Origin: Streptomyces sp. CB01201
GTDB taxonomy: Bacteria; Actinomycetota; Actinomycetes; Streptomycetales; Streptomycetaceae
Reading direction: 5' to 3'
Assembly (NCBI RefSeq): GCF_002803085.1
Contig: NZ_NNBJ01000002.1
Coordinates: 703,183-767,182, forward strand
Length of the DNA stretch: 64,000 bases
The first letter of the stretch is position 1, and every line of letters starts with the position of its first letter. This document shows positions 19,033-27,494 of the stretch, piece after piece. The notes below the pieces were generated by a model. The model was not told the origin of the DNA, made no database searches, and saw only the letters and a list, made by a program, of their open reading frames with translations. Position numbers and translations under genes: made by a program.

Positions 19033-19761
19033 GTGTCGTACCAGAAGAGGACAGCTCTCGCGCTGGCGACGGCGGTGGCGGGCTCGGTGGTGCTGATCAC
19101 CGCCCCCGCGGCCCAGGCGTCCGTCGTGGACGTGAACTACAACTGCCAGACCCCGATCGGGGCGAAGAGCGCCGTCTCGCCCATCGACATCAAGGCGGTC
19201 AAGAGCGGCAGTTCCTACAACGTGACCATGACCTTCCAGAAGGGCGTCTCCTCCAGCCCGGTCGCGCTCGGCGCCGGCGCGATGAACCCCAGCGCCCTGA
19301 TCAACCTGGGCGGCGCCGACAAGGGAACGCTCGCGGTCAAGGGTCCCGCGAACACCGCGGAGATCCCCGCCAACTCTCCCATCAAGATCAGCGACTTGTC
19401 GGGAACCTACGTACCCAAGGCCAACGGCAAGGTCACCTTCACGGCCGGTGTCCTCACCATTAAGGCGCTCGGCACCACCACGACCTGCACGGCCAGCAAC
19501 AGCCCCGGTCCGTCACTGGAGTTGGACGTCACCGGAGCCGCCGGCTCGGGCGGCAGCAGCAGCGGCGGCAGCAGCAGCACCGGGGGCAGCGGCGGCAGTA
19601 CCAGTGGCAGTACCAGTGGCAGTACCGGTGGGGCTCCGGCGGCCCTGCCCAAGACCGGCCCGCTCGACTCGGCCGTGGCGCTCGGCACGCTCGGCGGCAC
19701 GGTCGTCCTGGTCGGCGCGGCCGGAGTGCTCTGGCTGACCCGGCGCAACCAGCGGGCCTGA
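19033..19761 (+). CDS. Exported LPXTG-type surface protein with one beta-type domain
   Basis: 242 residues. A signal peptide (positive start, hydrophobic core, cleavage near AQAS at about 29) is followed by a domain of about 130 residues with two cysteines (NYNCQ and TTCTA), then a Ser/Gly-rich spacer, LPKTG (205-209), a membrane helix and the tail TRRNQRA. This is a complete sortase sorting signal. The segment GGADKGTLAVKGPAN recurs almost unchanged in the fourth gene of the operon (GGADKGTVAVTGPAN), so the proteins share a domain. Probably wall-anchored; function unknown. Confidence 0.9.
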   Translation: MSYQKRTALALATAVAGSVVLITAPAAQASVVDVNYNCQTPIGAKSAVSPIDIKAVKSGSSYNVTMTFQKGVSSSPVALGAGAMNPSALINLGGADKGTLAVKGPANTAEIPANSPIKISDLSGTYVPKANGKVTFTAGVLTIKALGTTTTCTASNSPGPSLELDVTGAAGSGGSSSGGSSSTGGSGGSTSGSTSGSTGGAPAALPKTGPLDSAVALGTLGGTVVLVGAAGVLWLTRRNQRA

Positions 19762-19779
19762 GCGTCCACAGCCAAGCCC

Positions 19780-19860
19780 CGCAAGCGCACCAACACGGCG
19801 TGCCCGCAAGCGCACCAACACGGCATGCCGGCAAGCGAACCGACACGGCACGCCCGCAAG
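19780..19860. repeat. 25-bp tandem repeat, three and a quarter copies
   Basis: Units of CGCAAGCGCACCAACACGG plus six bases start at 19780, 19805 and 19830, with a partial copy to 19860. It fills most of the gap between two surface-protein genes of the same operon. The period is not a multiple of three. Confidence 0.85.
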
Positions 19861-19889
19861 GAACCCGCCTCGCGCCCGAGGAGCCGCCG

Positions 19890-20831
19890 ATGCGTCCGAT
19901 CCGCCTGGCCCTGCCGGCCACGGCCCTGCTGCTGTGCGTCCTCGCGGCGCCCGCCGCCGCGGCCGCACCGACAGCGAGCGGGGACTGGACCGCCGCGCCC
20001 GCATCCGGCGGCGGGACCCGCCCCAGCGCCGACGGGCGGCCCTACTTCTATCTGGAGGGACCGCCCGGCGCGGTCCTTGAGGACACCGTCTCGCTGAGCA
20101 ACCCCTCCGGCGCCCCGCTCGCCGTGCGGCTGCGCGGCGCCGCCGCCTACAACGCCACCAACGGGGACTTCGCCGTGCGCCCGACCCCCGACCCCTGGAT
20201 CGCCCTCGCCGCACCCGAGGTCAGGATCCCGCCGCACACCCGCGCCGACGTACCGTTCGCCGTCACCGTCCCGTCCGGCGCGCAGCCCGGGGACCACCCC
20301 GCCGCCCTGCTGGCCGAAGCGGACGGACGCCAGGTGGGCGTGCGTCTCCAACTCCGCGTATCGGGGCCGACGTTGAGCGCGCTCACCGTGGAGTCCGTGC
20401 GCGTCGACAAGGCCCACGGGCTGATCCGGTACGCCATGGTCAACCGCGGCAACACCGACCTGGCCCCGCGCCTCGCACTGCGCGCCGACGGCGTGTTCGG
20501 GCGTGCCCTGAACCGTCCGGCCAAGGCGCTGCCCGTCGAGCTCCTGCCCGGCCAGCGCGTCGAGCTGAGCGAACCCTGGCCGCACCCGCCCGCCCTCGAC
20601 CGGGTCACCGTACGGCTCGACGTGACCGCGGACGGCGGAGCCCACGCCTCGGCCGGGGCGAGCGCCGTCTTCGTGCCGTGGGGCGCGGTCGCCGGGGCGG
20701 GCCTGGTGGCCCTCGGCGGCGGGGCAGCCGCCCTTCGGCTGGTCCGGCGCCGTCGTCGGCGCTCTGCCGAGGAGTCGGTCGAAGTGCCGGTAGCGGAACG
20801 CGAGTTGGCGCAGACAGGAGCCCCTCAGTGA
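19890..20831 (+). CDS. WxL-interacting-protein-like (DUF916-type) exported membrane-anchored protein
   Basis: 313 residues. Signal peptide to about 26, then a beta-rich region with the look of the DUF916 / WxL peptidoglycan-binding family (FYLEGPPGAVLEDTVSLSNP, PHTRADVPFAVTVPSGA, GDHPAALLAEADGRQVGVRL), a second beta domain, a membrane helix at about 264-285 and six arginines in a row. It then ends in RELAQTGAPQ. The LAQTG sits after the membrane anchor, where a sortase should not reach it. ATG 19890 is behind GAGGAG. The stop overlaps the next GTG (GTGA). Confidence 0.8.
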   Translation: MRPIRLALPATALLLCVLAAPAAAAAPTASGDWTAAPASGGGTRPSADGRPYFYLEGPPGAVLEDTVSLSNPSGAPLAVRLRGAAAYNATNGDFAVRPTPDPWIALAAPEVRIPPHTRADVPFAVTVPSGAQPGDHPAALLAEADGRQVGVRLQLRVSGPTLSALTVESVRVDKAHGLIRYAMVNRGNTDLAPRLALRADGVFGRALNRPAKALPVELLPGQRVELSEPWPHPPALDRVTVRLDVTADGGAHASAGASAVFVPWGAVAGAGLVALGGGAAALRLVRRRRRRSAEESVEVPVAERELAQTGAPQ

Positions 20832-21937
20832 AGTCACGTCCCGGGGGCGCGGCCCTCGCCCCGCTGCCGGCCGGTCTGCTGGCCGGTCTGCTGTCCTGCC
20901 TGCTCGCCCTGTTGTCGGCCGGCCCCTCGGACGCGGCCCCGATGGTGCCCGGGCACAGTGTCGCGCTCTCCCGGAGCGAGGTCGCCAAGGGGGCGGACAT
21001 CACCGTCACCGGCAAGGGGTGGCGGCCCGGAGCGCTGCTCATGCTCCTCGTGTGCGGGGAGTCCAACCCCGAGCTCGGCGTCATCGGCGGCACCAACTCC
21101 TGCGCCAACGCCGACGGCCAGGCCGTCACCACCGACGACAAGGGCTCCTTCAGCAAGGTCCTGGTGGCTGCTCCGCCGCCCAAGCCCTGCCCGTGCGTCG
21201 TCCATGTGGCGACCGTGCAGGGCGAACAGGCCGTCGTGGACACCGAGTTGAAGATCACGGGCCATCCCGAGGAACCGCTGCCCGCTTCCGGCCCGGGCAA
21301 GCTCGCGGTGCTCACCGAGCCCCGCCTGGACGGCAGCGGCTCGCTGCTGACCTGGTTCGGCGCGCCGCCCGCCCGCACCCTGGTCTTCACCGTCGGCAAT
21401 CTGGGCTCGGGCCCCGTGAAGGACCCCGTCTTCCAACTCGGCACCGCCCACGGCGTGTTCGCGCCGCAGTGGGAGGACCGGCAGTGGAAGGGCACCATCC
21501 AGGCCGGCCAGAAGGCCGAGATCAGACTCGACTTCGAGCTGTCGCCCGGCGCCCACGGCGACTACCAGATCTCGCTCCAGTACGCGAAGAAGCTGCTCGC
21601 CACCGAGCCGTGGGGCGTGGACCGGCCCTGGGGCGTCACGCTCTTCTGGATCCTGCTCTGCCTCGTGGTGCCCGCCGCCGTCTTCCGCATCGGCATGGTC
21701 GTCGTCGACCGGCTGCGCCCCCGCGTCCCCCGGCGCTCCGACCAGGCCCGCCACCGGGGCGTACGGCTGCCCGACGTGACCGTACGGCTGCCGAAGGTGC
21801 GCCGGACGCCCGCCGAAGGCCCGCCGCCCGCCGCGCCCGCCCCGGACCCGGGCGCCGCCCCGCACGGAACCACGGCCGCGCTGCCGTGGTTCACCCCCGA
21901 CTCCGCACCGTCCGAGAACCACCCCAACCGTCCGTAA
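20828..21937 (+). CDS. Exported neocarzinostatin-like domain protein with membrane anchor
   Basis: 369 residues. A signal peptide ends near SDAA. The first domain (VALSRSEVAKGADITVTGKGW, then VTTDDKGSFSKVL and CPCVVHVAT) has the Ig-like neocarzinostatin-family pattern with paired cysteines. A second beta domain (RTLVFTVGNLGSGPVKDPVF) follows, then one membrane helix (LFWILLCLVVPAAVFRIGM) and a proline-rich cytoplasmic tail of about 70 residues. Start GTG 20828 overlaps the previous stop, so the second and third operon genes are made together. No enzyme motif is visible; it is probably a structural or assembly partner. Confidence 0.82.
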   Translation: MKSRPGGAALAPLPAGLLAGLLSCLLALLSAGPSDAAPMVPGHSVALSRSEVAKGADITVTGKGWRPGALLMLLVCGESNPELGVIGGTNSCANADGQAVTTDDKGSFSKVLVAAPPPKPCPCVVHVATVQGEQAVVDTELKITGHPEEPLPASGPGKLAVLTEPRLDGSGSLLTWFGAPPARTLVFTVGNLGSGPVKDPVFQLGTAHGVFAPQWEDRQWKGTIQAGQKAEIRLDFELSPGAHGDYQISLQYAKKLLATEPWGVDRPWGVTLFWILLCLVVPAAVFRIGMVVVDRLRPRVPRRSDQARHRGVRLPDVTVRLPKVRRTPAEGPPPAAPAPDPGAAPHGTTAALPWFTPDSAPSENHPNRP

Positions 21938-21960
21938 CGTTCCACGACGAAGGGAAATCC

Positions 21961-23397
21961 GTGACCACGCAACGGAGGATGAGCGCGGCCGGTCTCGCGC
22001 TGATGCTCGGCGGCGCGGGGATCATGCTGGCCGCAGGTCCCGCACAAGCAGCCGAAGTCTCGTACGCCACCGAGTGCATACCGCCGTCCATCTCCGGTCT
22101 GCCGCCGGTCGAAGGCACGACGAAGGTGCAGATCACCGCGCCCGCCACGGCCAAGGTGGGCGACGAGGTCGACGTCGTCTGGAAGTTCACCCAGGCCGCC
22201 TCGAACAACCCCAACGTCCTCGACCTCAACAAGGACGTCGTCCAGCCCACCGGCACCCTCAAGGCGGCGGGCGCGCAGACCGCGGACATCGCCATGAAGG
22301 GCCCGCGGCAGAACCCGCCCATCCCCAAGAACAGCCCGATGGTCCTCTCGGACATGACGGCCAAGCTGAAGCTGACCAAGGCCGGTGACGTCACGCTGAC
22401 GCCGGACGCCTACAACATCAACGTCAACCAGATCATGTCGACGGACACCAAGTGCACGCCCAAGGCGACGGTCGGCGTCTCCGCGACGATCAAGGTGACG
22501 GACGCGGGCGGCACCACGGGCGGCTCGACGACCGGCGGCGCGACGACGTCCGGGGGCACCACGGGCTCGACCACCTCGGGCGGCACCACCGGGTCCACCA
22601 CCTCGGGCGGCACGACGACGTCCGGCGGCACCACGGGCGGCACCACATCCGGCGGGTCGAGAAGCGGCGGGACCACGACCGGCGGGTCCACCTCCGGCGG
22701 GACCACCGGCGGCAGCGGGGGCCAGACCGACTTCCCCGGCAAGGAGGTCGGCGTCAACTTCGCCTGCACCTCGCCCGGCCCGGCCGCCATCCAGGGCAAG
22801 GTGACCATCAACGCCAAGAAGAACGGCGGGAGTTACGACCTGACCGTCAAGACGGCCAAGGGCGTCATGAACAGCCCGGCCGACCTTCCGGCGGGCGCGC
22901 TCAAGCCGTCCATGCAGGTCGTCGTCGGCGGCGCCGACAAGGGCACGGTGGCCGTCACGGGCCCCGCCAACCCCGACCCGATCAAGTCGGGCGCCCCGGT
23001 CAGCCTCACCGACATGACGGGCAGCTACAAGCCGGGCGCCTCCGGCAAGTCGACGCTGAGCCCGGGCGACCTGTCCATCGATGTGACGCTCGGCGGCTCC
23101 CCGATCCACATCCCGTGCAAGGTCTCCGGCTCGGCGCCGGTCTCCCTGGAACTGGACACGGCGGCCCAGCCCGGCGGCGCGGCGGGCGGCAGCGGCTCGG
23201 CGGGCGGCTCGACGGGCGGCACGGCGGCCACGGGCGGCTCCAGCGCCTCCACGGCCGGCTCCGGCGGCCTCGCCCAGACCGGCGCGAGCGACAACGGCGC
23301 CCTGCGCGCGCTCGGCCTGGTCGCGGGCACGGTCCTGCTGCTCGGCGGCGCGATCTTCACCTTCACCCCGTGGAAGCGGCTGCGCGGCACGCGCTGA
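21961..23397 (+). CDS. Two-domain exported surface protein with LAQTG sorting signal
   Basis: 478 residues. Signal peptide (cleavage near AQAA, about 30), a first domain of about 130 residues (resembling DUF6801-type), a Thr/Gly/Ser-rich linker of about 75 residues, a second domain clearly related to the product of 19033-19761, another Gly/Ser/Ala spacer, then LAQTG (437-441), a membrane helix and WKRLRGTR. LAXTG is the preferred motif of Streptomyces class E sortases, so this should be wall-linked. Each domain has two cysteines. GTG 21961 follows GAAGGGA. It is the last gene before a strong bidirectional terminator. Confidence 0.9.
   Translation: MTTQRRMSAAGLALMLGGAGIMLAAGPAQAAEVSYATECIPPSISGLPPVEGTTKVQITAPATAKVGDEVDVVWKFTQAASNNPNVLDLNKDVVQPTGTLKAAGAQTADIAMKGPRQNPPIPKNSPMVLSDMTAKLKLTKAGDVTLTPDAYNINVNQIMSTDTKCTPKATVGVSATIKVTDAGGTTGGSTTGGATTSGGTTGSTTSGGTTGSTTSGGTTTSGGTTGGTTSGGSRSGGTTTGGSTSGGTTGGSGGQTDFPGKEVGVNFACTSPGPAAIQGKVTINAKKNGGSYDLTVKTAKGVMNSPADLPAGALKPSMQVVVGGADKGTVAVTGPANPDPIKSGAPVSLTDMTGSYKPGASGKSTLSPGDLSIDVTLGGSPIHIPCKVSGSAPVSLELDTAAQPGGAAGGSGSAGGSTGGTAATGGSSASTAGSGGLAQTGASDNGALRALGLVAGTVLLLGGAIFTFTPWKRLRGTR
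22500..22726 (+). repeat. Coding repeat: Thr/Gly/Ser-rich linker
   Basis: Irregular repeats of GGTTGS/TSGGTT-type codons encode a flexible linker between the two domains of the LAQTG protein. They are in frame and compositionally like the spacers before both sorting signals in this operon. Confidence 0.8.
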
Positions 23398-23412
23398 CGC
23401 CCCCGGCAACGC

Positions 23413-23448
23413 GAAGGGCCGCCGCACCTTTCGGTGCGGCGGCCCTTC
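23413..23448. terminator. Bidirectional terminator between the surface operon and the peptide transporter
   Basis: A perfect 16-bp stem (GAAGGGCCGCCGCACC) with loop TTTC sits between two converging genes, 15 bases after one stop and 18 before the other. Confidence 0.85.
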
Positions 23449-23466
23449 ACCTGCTTGCGGAGCGCG

Positions 23467-24963
23467 TCAGTTGACGCTGCCCATCAGCTGCTTGACCTTC
23501 TTGCGGTACATCCAGATGCCGATACCCGCCACGACCGCCACGATCGCCTCGACGCTGACCGCGCCGACGGTGTTCAGGTTGACGTTGAGCTGCGGCGAGG
23601 TGAGCAGACCGGCCAGGGAGTCACCGGCGGTGACCGCGAGGAACCAGACGCCCATCATCTGCGAGCTGTACTTCGCCGGGGCCATCTTCGTGGTGACGGA
23701 GAGGCCGACCGGGGACAGGCACAGCTCACCCACGGTCTGGACGAAGTAGATGGCCACCAGCCACATCGGGCTGACCCGGCCGCCGTTGTTCGCGGTGTCG
23801 ATCAGCGGGATGAGGAAGACGACGAAGGAGATGCCGATCAGCGCGAGGCTGGAGGCGAACTTCACCGCCGTGCTCGGCTCCTTGCCGCGCTTGTTCAGCC
23901 ACAGCCAGCCCGAGGCCACGAGCGGGGCCAGCGCCATGATGAACACCGGGTTCAGCGACTGGTACCAGGACGTCGGGAAGTGGAAGCCGAGCAGGTCGTT
24001 GGTGGTCGAGTTCTTGCCGAAGATCGACAGCGTCGAGCCGTTCTGGTCGTAGATCATCCAGAAGACGGCGGCGACGACGAAGAACCAGACGTAACCCGAG
24101 AGCTTGGACTGCTCGACCTCGCTGAGGTCCTTGTCGCGCTTCATGCGGGCCAGTACGGCGATCGGGATGACCAGACCGGCGATGGTGACCGGCATCATCG
24201 CCCAGTCGGCGAAGTTCCCCGTCACGGCGAGGCCGATGTAGAGGGCCGCGGCGACGATCAGCCAGATCAGGCCCTTGCGGAGCACGGACCGCTTCTCCTC
24301 CTGCGTCACGGGCTGAGCGACGATGTCGCTCTCCGAGCTCAGGTGGCGCGAGCCGAGCAGGAACTGGGCGAGGCCCAGCGCCATGCCGATCGCGGCGAGG
24401 GTGAAGCCGAAGTGCCAGTTGACCTTCTCGCCGATGGTGCCGATGGACAGCGGGGCGAGGAAGGCACCCATGTTGATGCCGATGTAGAAGAGCGTGAAGC
24501 CACCGTCACGACGCGGGTCCTCGGGACCCTTGTAGAGGTGACCGACCATCGTCGAGATGTTGGCCTTCAGAAGGCCGGAGCCGAGCGCGACCAGCACGAG
24601 ACCCGCGAAGAACGAGGGCGTCGAGGGCACCGCCAGCGTGATGTGGCCGAGGATGACGATGCCGGCGCCGATCGCGACCGTCTTGCGCGGGCCCCAGAAG
24701 CGGTCCGCGATCCAGCCGCCCGGCATGGCGAGCAGGTAGACCATCGCCATGTAGACGGAGTAGATCGCGGTGGCGGTGGTGGGATTCATGTGAAGGCCAC
24801 CGGGCGCGATCAAGTACAGCGGGAGCAGGGCCTTCATGCCGTAGAAGCTGTACCGCTCCCACATCTCGGTCATGAACAGAGTGGCCAGGCCGCGGGGGTG
24901 GCCGAAGAAGGTCTTCTCGCTGCCAGTGGTACTGGCGGAGTCCTTCGTCAGGCTGGACGCCAT
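23467..24963 (-). CDS. POT/PTR2-family proton-coupled oligopeptide transporter
   Basis: 498 residues and about 14 membrane helices. The POT signatures are clear: TEMWERYSFYGM (ExxER motif for proton coupling) near the N-terminus, and FTLFYIGINMGAFLAP (the FYxxINxG signature). It imports di- and tripeptides with protons. ATG 24963 has AAGGAT upstream; the open frame continues further to 25335 but that part reads as leader. Orthologue of SCO3064 by gene order. A long, structured 5' leader precedes it, and a divergent two-component system lies beyond, which could regulate it. Confidence 0.93.
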   Translation of the reverse strand: MASSLTKDSASTTGSEKTFFGHPRGLATLFMTEMWERYSFYGMKALLPLYLIAPGGLHMNPTTATAIYSVYMAMVYLLAMPGGWIADRFWGPRKTVAIGAGIVILGHITLAVPSTPSFFAGLVLVALGSGLLKANISTMVGHLYKGPEDPRRDGGFTLFYIGINMGAFLAPLSIGTIGEKVNWHFGFTLAAIGMALGLAQFLLGSRHLSSESDIVAQPVTQEEKRSVLRKGLIWLIVAAALYIGLAVTGNFADWAMMPVTIAGLVIPIAVLARMKRDKDLSEVEQSKLSGYVWFFVVAAVFWMIYDQNGSTLSIFGKNSTTNDLLGFHFPTSWYQSLNPVFIMALAPLVASGWLWLNKRGKEPSTAVKFASSLALIGISFVVFLIPLIDTANNGGRVSPMWLVAIYFVQTVGELCLSPVGLSVTTKMAPAKYSSQMMGVWFLAVTAGDSLAGLLTSPQLNVNLNTVGAVSVEAIVAVVAGIGIWMYRKKVKQLMGSVN

Positions 24964-25169
24964 GGTCGATCCTTGCTTGCTCGGGACGCGCGCTTCGTGA
25001 GCGTTGAGTCGCGCCCGGTGGGGGAGGGCCGGCACCGGCATGGCAGCCGCCCCCCCGACGCCTTCGGGGTCCGGCCCCGTGGGGGAGCGCGGAACGGACG
25101 GACCACACCGGGATCCACACCCCGTCGCTTCGTCGCGCTGGGGCCCGGCCCGTAGGTCATTCACTGATC

Positions 25170-25192
25170 TCAAGACTGGCTCAGCCGGTCTT
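25170..25192 (-). promoter_or_regulatory. Second hairpin in the transporter leader
   Basis: On the minus strand CAAGAC-C-GGC and GCC-A-GTCTTG pair around TGA with one mismatch. It follows seven bases after the T run of the first hairpin. Confidence 0.5.
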
Positions 25193-25198
25193 GTGCAG

Positions 25199-25237
25199 AA
25201 AAGAGACCCTTGGCGCGCCAAGCAGGCCAAAGGTCCC
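25199..25237 (-). promoter_or_regulatory. Terminator-like hairpin at the start of the transporter leader
   Basis: On the minus strand GGGACCTTTGGC (25237-25226) pairs with GCCAAGGGTCTC (25214-25203) over 12 positions, two of them G-U, around an 11-base loop, followed directly by TTTT (25202-25199). It starts within a few bases of the predicted transcription start, so it is an attenuator or an mRNA-end structure. The loop allows an alternative pairing through TTGGCGCGCCAA. Confidence 0.55.
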
Positions 25238-25245
25238 TGAGTAGT

Positions 25246-25274
25246 GCTATAGGCGTCGGGACACCATACGTCAC
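25246..25274 (-). promoter_or_regulatory. Predicted vegetative promoter of the peptide transporter
   Basis: Read on the minus strand: GTGACG (25274-25269), 17 bases, TATAGC (25251-25246). This fits the Streptomyces housekeeping pattern and would put the transcript start near 25239, giving a leader of about 275 bases. Confidence 0.5.
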
Positions 25275-25393
25275 CACACTGCGGGATATGGAAGGACTTG
25301 AGACATGGATCACAGGCATCCCTGGAACCGCTCACCCATATTCCAAGGTGTTAAACAAGATCGCTCCACAGACCCGCAGGGCGGGTGGATCAC

Positions 25394-25424
25394 CTGACGC
25401 ATTGTCGCCGCCGCGGACTACCAT
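25394..25424 (+). promoter_or_regulatory. Predicted promoter giving a leaderless response-regulator mRNA
   Basis: CTGACG (25394-25399), 19 bases, TACCAT (25419-25424), then only seven bases to ATG 25432. No ribosome site precedes the ATG, so transcription probably begins at the start codon. Confidence 0.5.
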
Positions 25425-25431
25425 CACCCCC

Positions 25432-26109
25432 ATGACCCGTGTACTGCTCGCCGAGGACGACGCGTCCATCTCGGAGCCACTGGCCCGCGCCCTGCGCAGG
25501 GAGGGTTACGAGGTCGAGGTGCGCGAGGACGGCCCGACCGCCCTCGACGCCGGACTGCAGGGGGGCGCCGACCTGGTCGTGCTCGACCTGGGGCTCCCCG
25601 GCATGGACGGCCTCGAAGTCGCCCGGAGGCTGCGCTCCGAGGGACACACCGTCCCCATCCTCGTGCTCACCGCCCGCGCCGATGAAGTGGACACCGTGGT
25701 CGGCCTCGACGCCGGTGCCGACGACTACGTGACCAAGCCCTTCCGGCTGGCCGAACTCCTCGCGAGGGTCCGGGCGCTGCTGCGGCGCGGGGCCACCGAG
25801 CCGGCGCCCCAGCCCGCCACCCACGGCGTGCGGATCGACGTCGAGTCGCACCGCGCCTGGATGGGCGACGAGGAGCTCCAGCTCACCGCCAAGGAGTTCG
25901 ACCTGCTGCGGGTCCTGGTCCGGGACGCGGGCCGGGTGGTGACCCGCGATCAGCTGATGCGCGAGGTCTGGGACACCACCTGGTGGTCCTCGACCAAGAC
26001 GCTCGACATGCACATCTCGTGGCTGCGCAAGAAGCTCGGCGACGACGCGGCCAACCCGCGCTACATCGCCACCGTCCGCGGAGTCGGCTTCCGCTTCGAG
26101 AAGAGTTAG
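25432..26109 (+). CDS. OmpR/PhoB-family response regulator
   Basis: 225 residues. Receiver domain 1-115 with acidic pocket EDD (8-10), phosphorylation site Asp52 in VVLDLGLPGMDG and Lys102 in YVTKPF. DNA-binding winged helix in the C-terminal half (LTAKEFDLLRVLVRDAGRVV, then the recognition part STKTLDMHISWLRKKLG). It is followed after 13 bases by its kinase. Position matches SCO3063. Targets are unknown; the divergent peptide transporter is the first candidate. Confidence 0.95.
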   Translation: MTRVLLAEDDASISEPLARALRREGYEVEVREDGPTALDAGLQGGADLVVLDLGLPGMDGLEVARRLRSEGHTVPILVLTARADEVDTVVGLDAGADDYVTKPFRLAELLARVRALLRRGATEPAPQPATHGVRIDVESHRAWMGDEELQLTAKEFDLLRVLVRDAGRVVTRDQLMREVWDTTWWSSTKTLDMHISWLRKKLGDDAANPRYIATVRGVGFRFEKS

Positions 26110-26122
26110 AGCACCTCCGCAC

Positions 26123-27394
26123 ATGCGCCGTCGGCTGATCAACTCCACACTCGCGGTCGTTCTCGTGGTGATCGCGGTCTTCGGCGTCTCCCTCGTCATC
26201 GTCGAGACCCGGACCATCAGCAGCAGTGCCCAGGAGAGCGTCAACTCTGAGGCGCTGCGGCTGGTGTCCGTCGTCGACAGCCGCACCCTGGCGAACGAGA
26301 CGATCAACACGCAGGTCCTGAACGAACAGATCGACCCCAAGCGCTACGCCCGCATCGCCATCCCCGGCCGCCCGGTGATGGAGATCGGGCAGAAGCCCGA
26401 GGGCACGGTCATCAAGGGCACCGCCGTGGGCGAGCGCGGCGAGTCCGTCCTGGTCGAGGAGTCCCGCTCCACGGTCACCAAGGAGGTCGGGCGCACGCTG
26501 CTGATCATCGGCGCGGTCGCCCTGCTCGCCATCGTGTCCGCGGTACTCCTCGCCGTACGCCAGGCCAACAGGCTGGCCTCCCCGCTCACCGACCTCGCCG
26601 AGACCGCCGAGCGGCTCGGCTCGGGCGACCCGCGCCCGCGGCACAAGCGGTACGGGGTGCCCGAGCTGGACCGGGTCGCCGATGTGCTCGACTCCTCGGC
26701 CGACCGGATCGGCCGGATGCTCACGGCGGAGCGGCGCCTCGCGGCGGACGCCTCGCACCAGTTGCGTACGCCGCTGACCGCACTGTCCATGCGCCTGGAG
26801 GAGATCGCCCTCACCGACGACCTCGACACGGTCAAGGACGAGGCCACGATCGCGCTCACCCAGGTCGAGCGGCTCACCGACGTGGTGGAGCGGCTCCTCA
26901 CCAACAACCGTGATCCGCGCACCGGTTCGGCCGTGGTCTTCTCGCTCGACGAGGTCGTCAAGCAGCAGTTGGAGGAGTGGCGCCCGGCCTACCGCGGCGA
27001 GGGCCGCGCGATCGTGCGCTCCGGCAAGACCGGCCTCAAGGCGGTCGGCACCCCCGGCGCGGTCGCCCAGGTGCTCGCCGCGCTGATCGAGAACTCCCTG
27101 ATGCACGGCGGCGGCACGGTCGCGGTGCGCACCCGCGTCACCGGCAACCAGGCCGTGGTCGAGGTCACCGACGAGGGCCCCGGAGTGCGGCCCGACCTGG
27201 GTGCGCGGATCTTCGAGCGGACCATCAGCGGCCGCAACTCCACGGGCATCGGCCTCGCGGTCGCCCGTGACCTGGCGGAGGCCGACGGGGGCCGCCTTGA
27301 GATGCTCCAGCAGCAGCCGGCCGTGTTCGCGCTCTTCCTCAGCCGCGAGGCGCGCGGGCACCGGGAGCCGGAGCGTACGACGACGATCCGCTGA
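26123..27394 (+). CDS. Sensor histidine kinase
   Basis: 423 residues. Two membrane helices (about 7-27 and 125-145) enclose an extracellular sensor segment of about 95 residues; a HAMP linker follows. The dimerisation/phosphoacceptor motif is ADASHQLRTPL with His212. ATP-site boxes are ALIENSLMHGGG (N), DEGPGVR (G1) and STGIGLAVARDL (G2). It is co-transcribed with the response regulator. The sensor part has no recognisable ligand domain. Confidence 0.94.
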   Translation: MRRRLINSTLAVVLVVIAVFGVSLVIVETRTISSSAQESVNSEALRLVSVVDSRTLANETINTQVLNEQIDPKRYARIAIPGRPVMEIGQKPEGTVIKGTAVGERGESVLVEESRSTVTKEVGRTLLIIGAVALLAIVSAVLLAVRQANRLASPLTDLAETAERLGSGDPRPRHKRYGVPELDRVADVLDSSADRIGRMLTAERRLAADASHQLRTPLTALSMRLEEIALTDDLDTVKDEATIALTQVERLTDVVERLLTNNRDPRTGSAVVFSLDEVVKQQLEEWRPAYRGEGRAIVRSGKTGLKAVGTPGAVAQVLAALIENSLMHGGGTVAVRTRVTGNQAVVEVTDEGPGVRPDLGARIFERTISGRNSTGIGLAVARDLAEADGGRLEMLQQQPAVFALFLSREARGHREPERTTTIR

Positions 27395-27494
27395 GAAGCG
27401 GAAGCGGCCGGCCGGGCCCCGGGCGCGGCTGAGGGGCCCGCTCGGCGCGTGCGGTCAGCGGGGCGGGCCGCAGATCAGTCAGTGCGGGGGCCGG

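Larger units (their letters stand above)
24964..25431. other. Leader and divergent promoter region between the peptide transporter and the response regulator
   Basis: 468 bases with no gene. It contains the predicted transporter promoter and two hairpins of its leader (listed separately), and the response-regulator promoter. 25160-25400 is clearly less GC-rich than the genes around it. Confidence 0.6.

Noticed and set aside
25170..25237. T-box or known riboswitch class in the transporter leader
   Set aside because: I could not find the conserved sequence of any class I know; described only as a hairpin leader.
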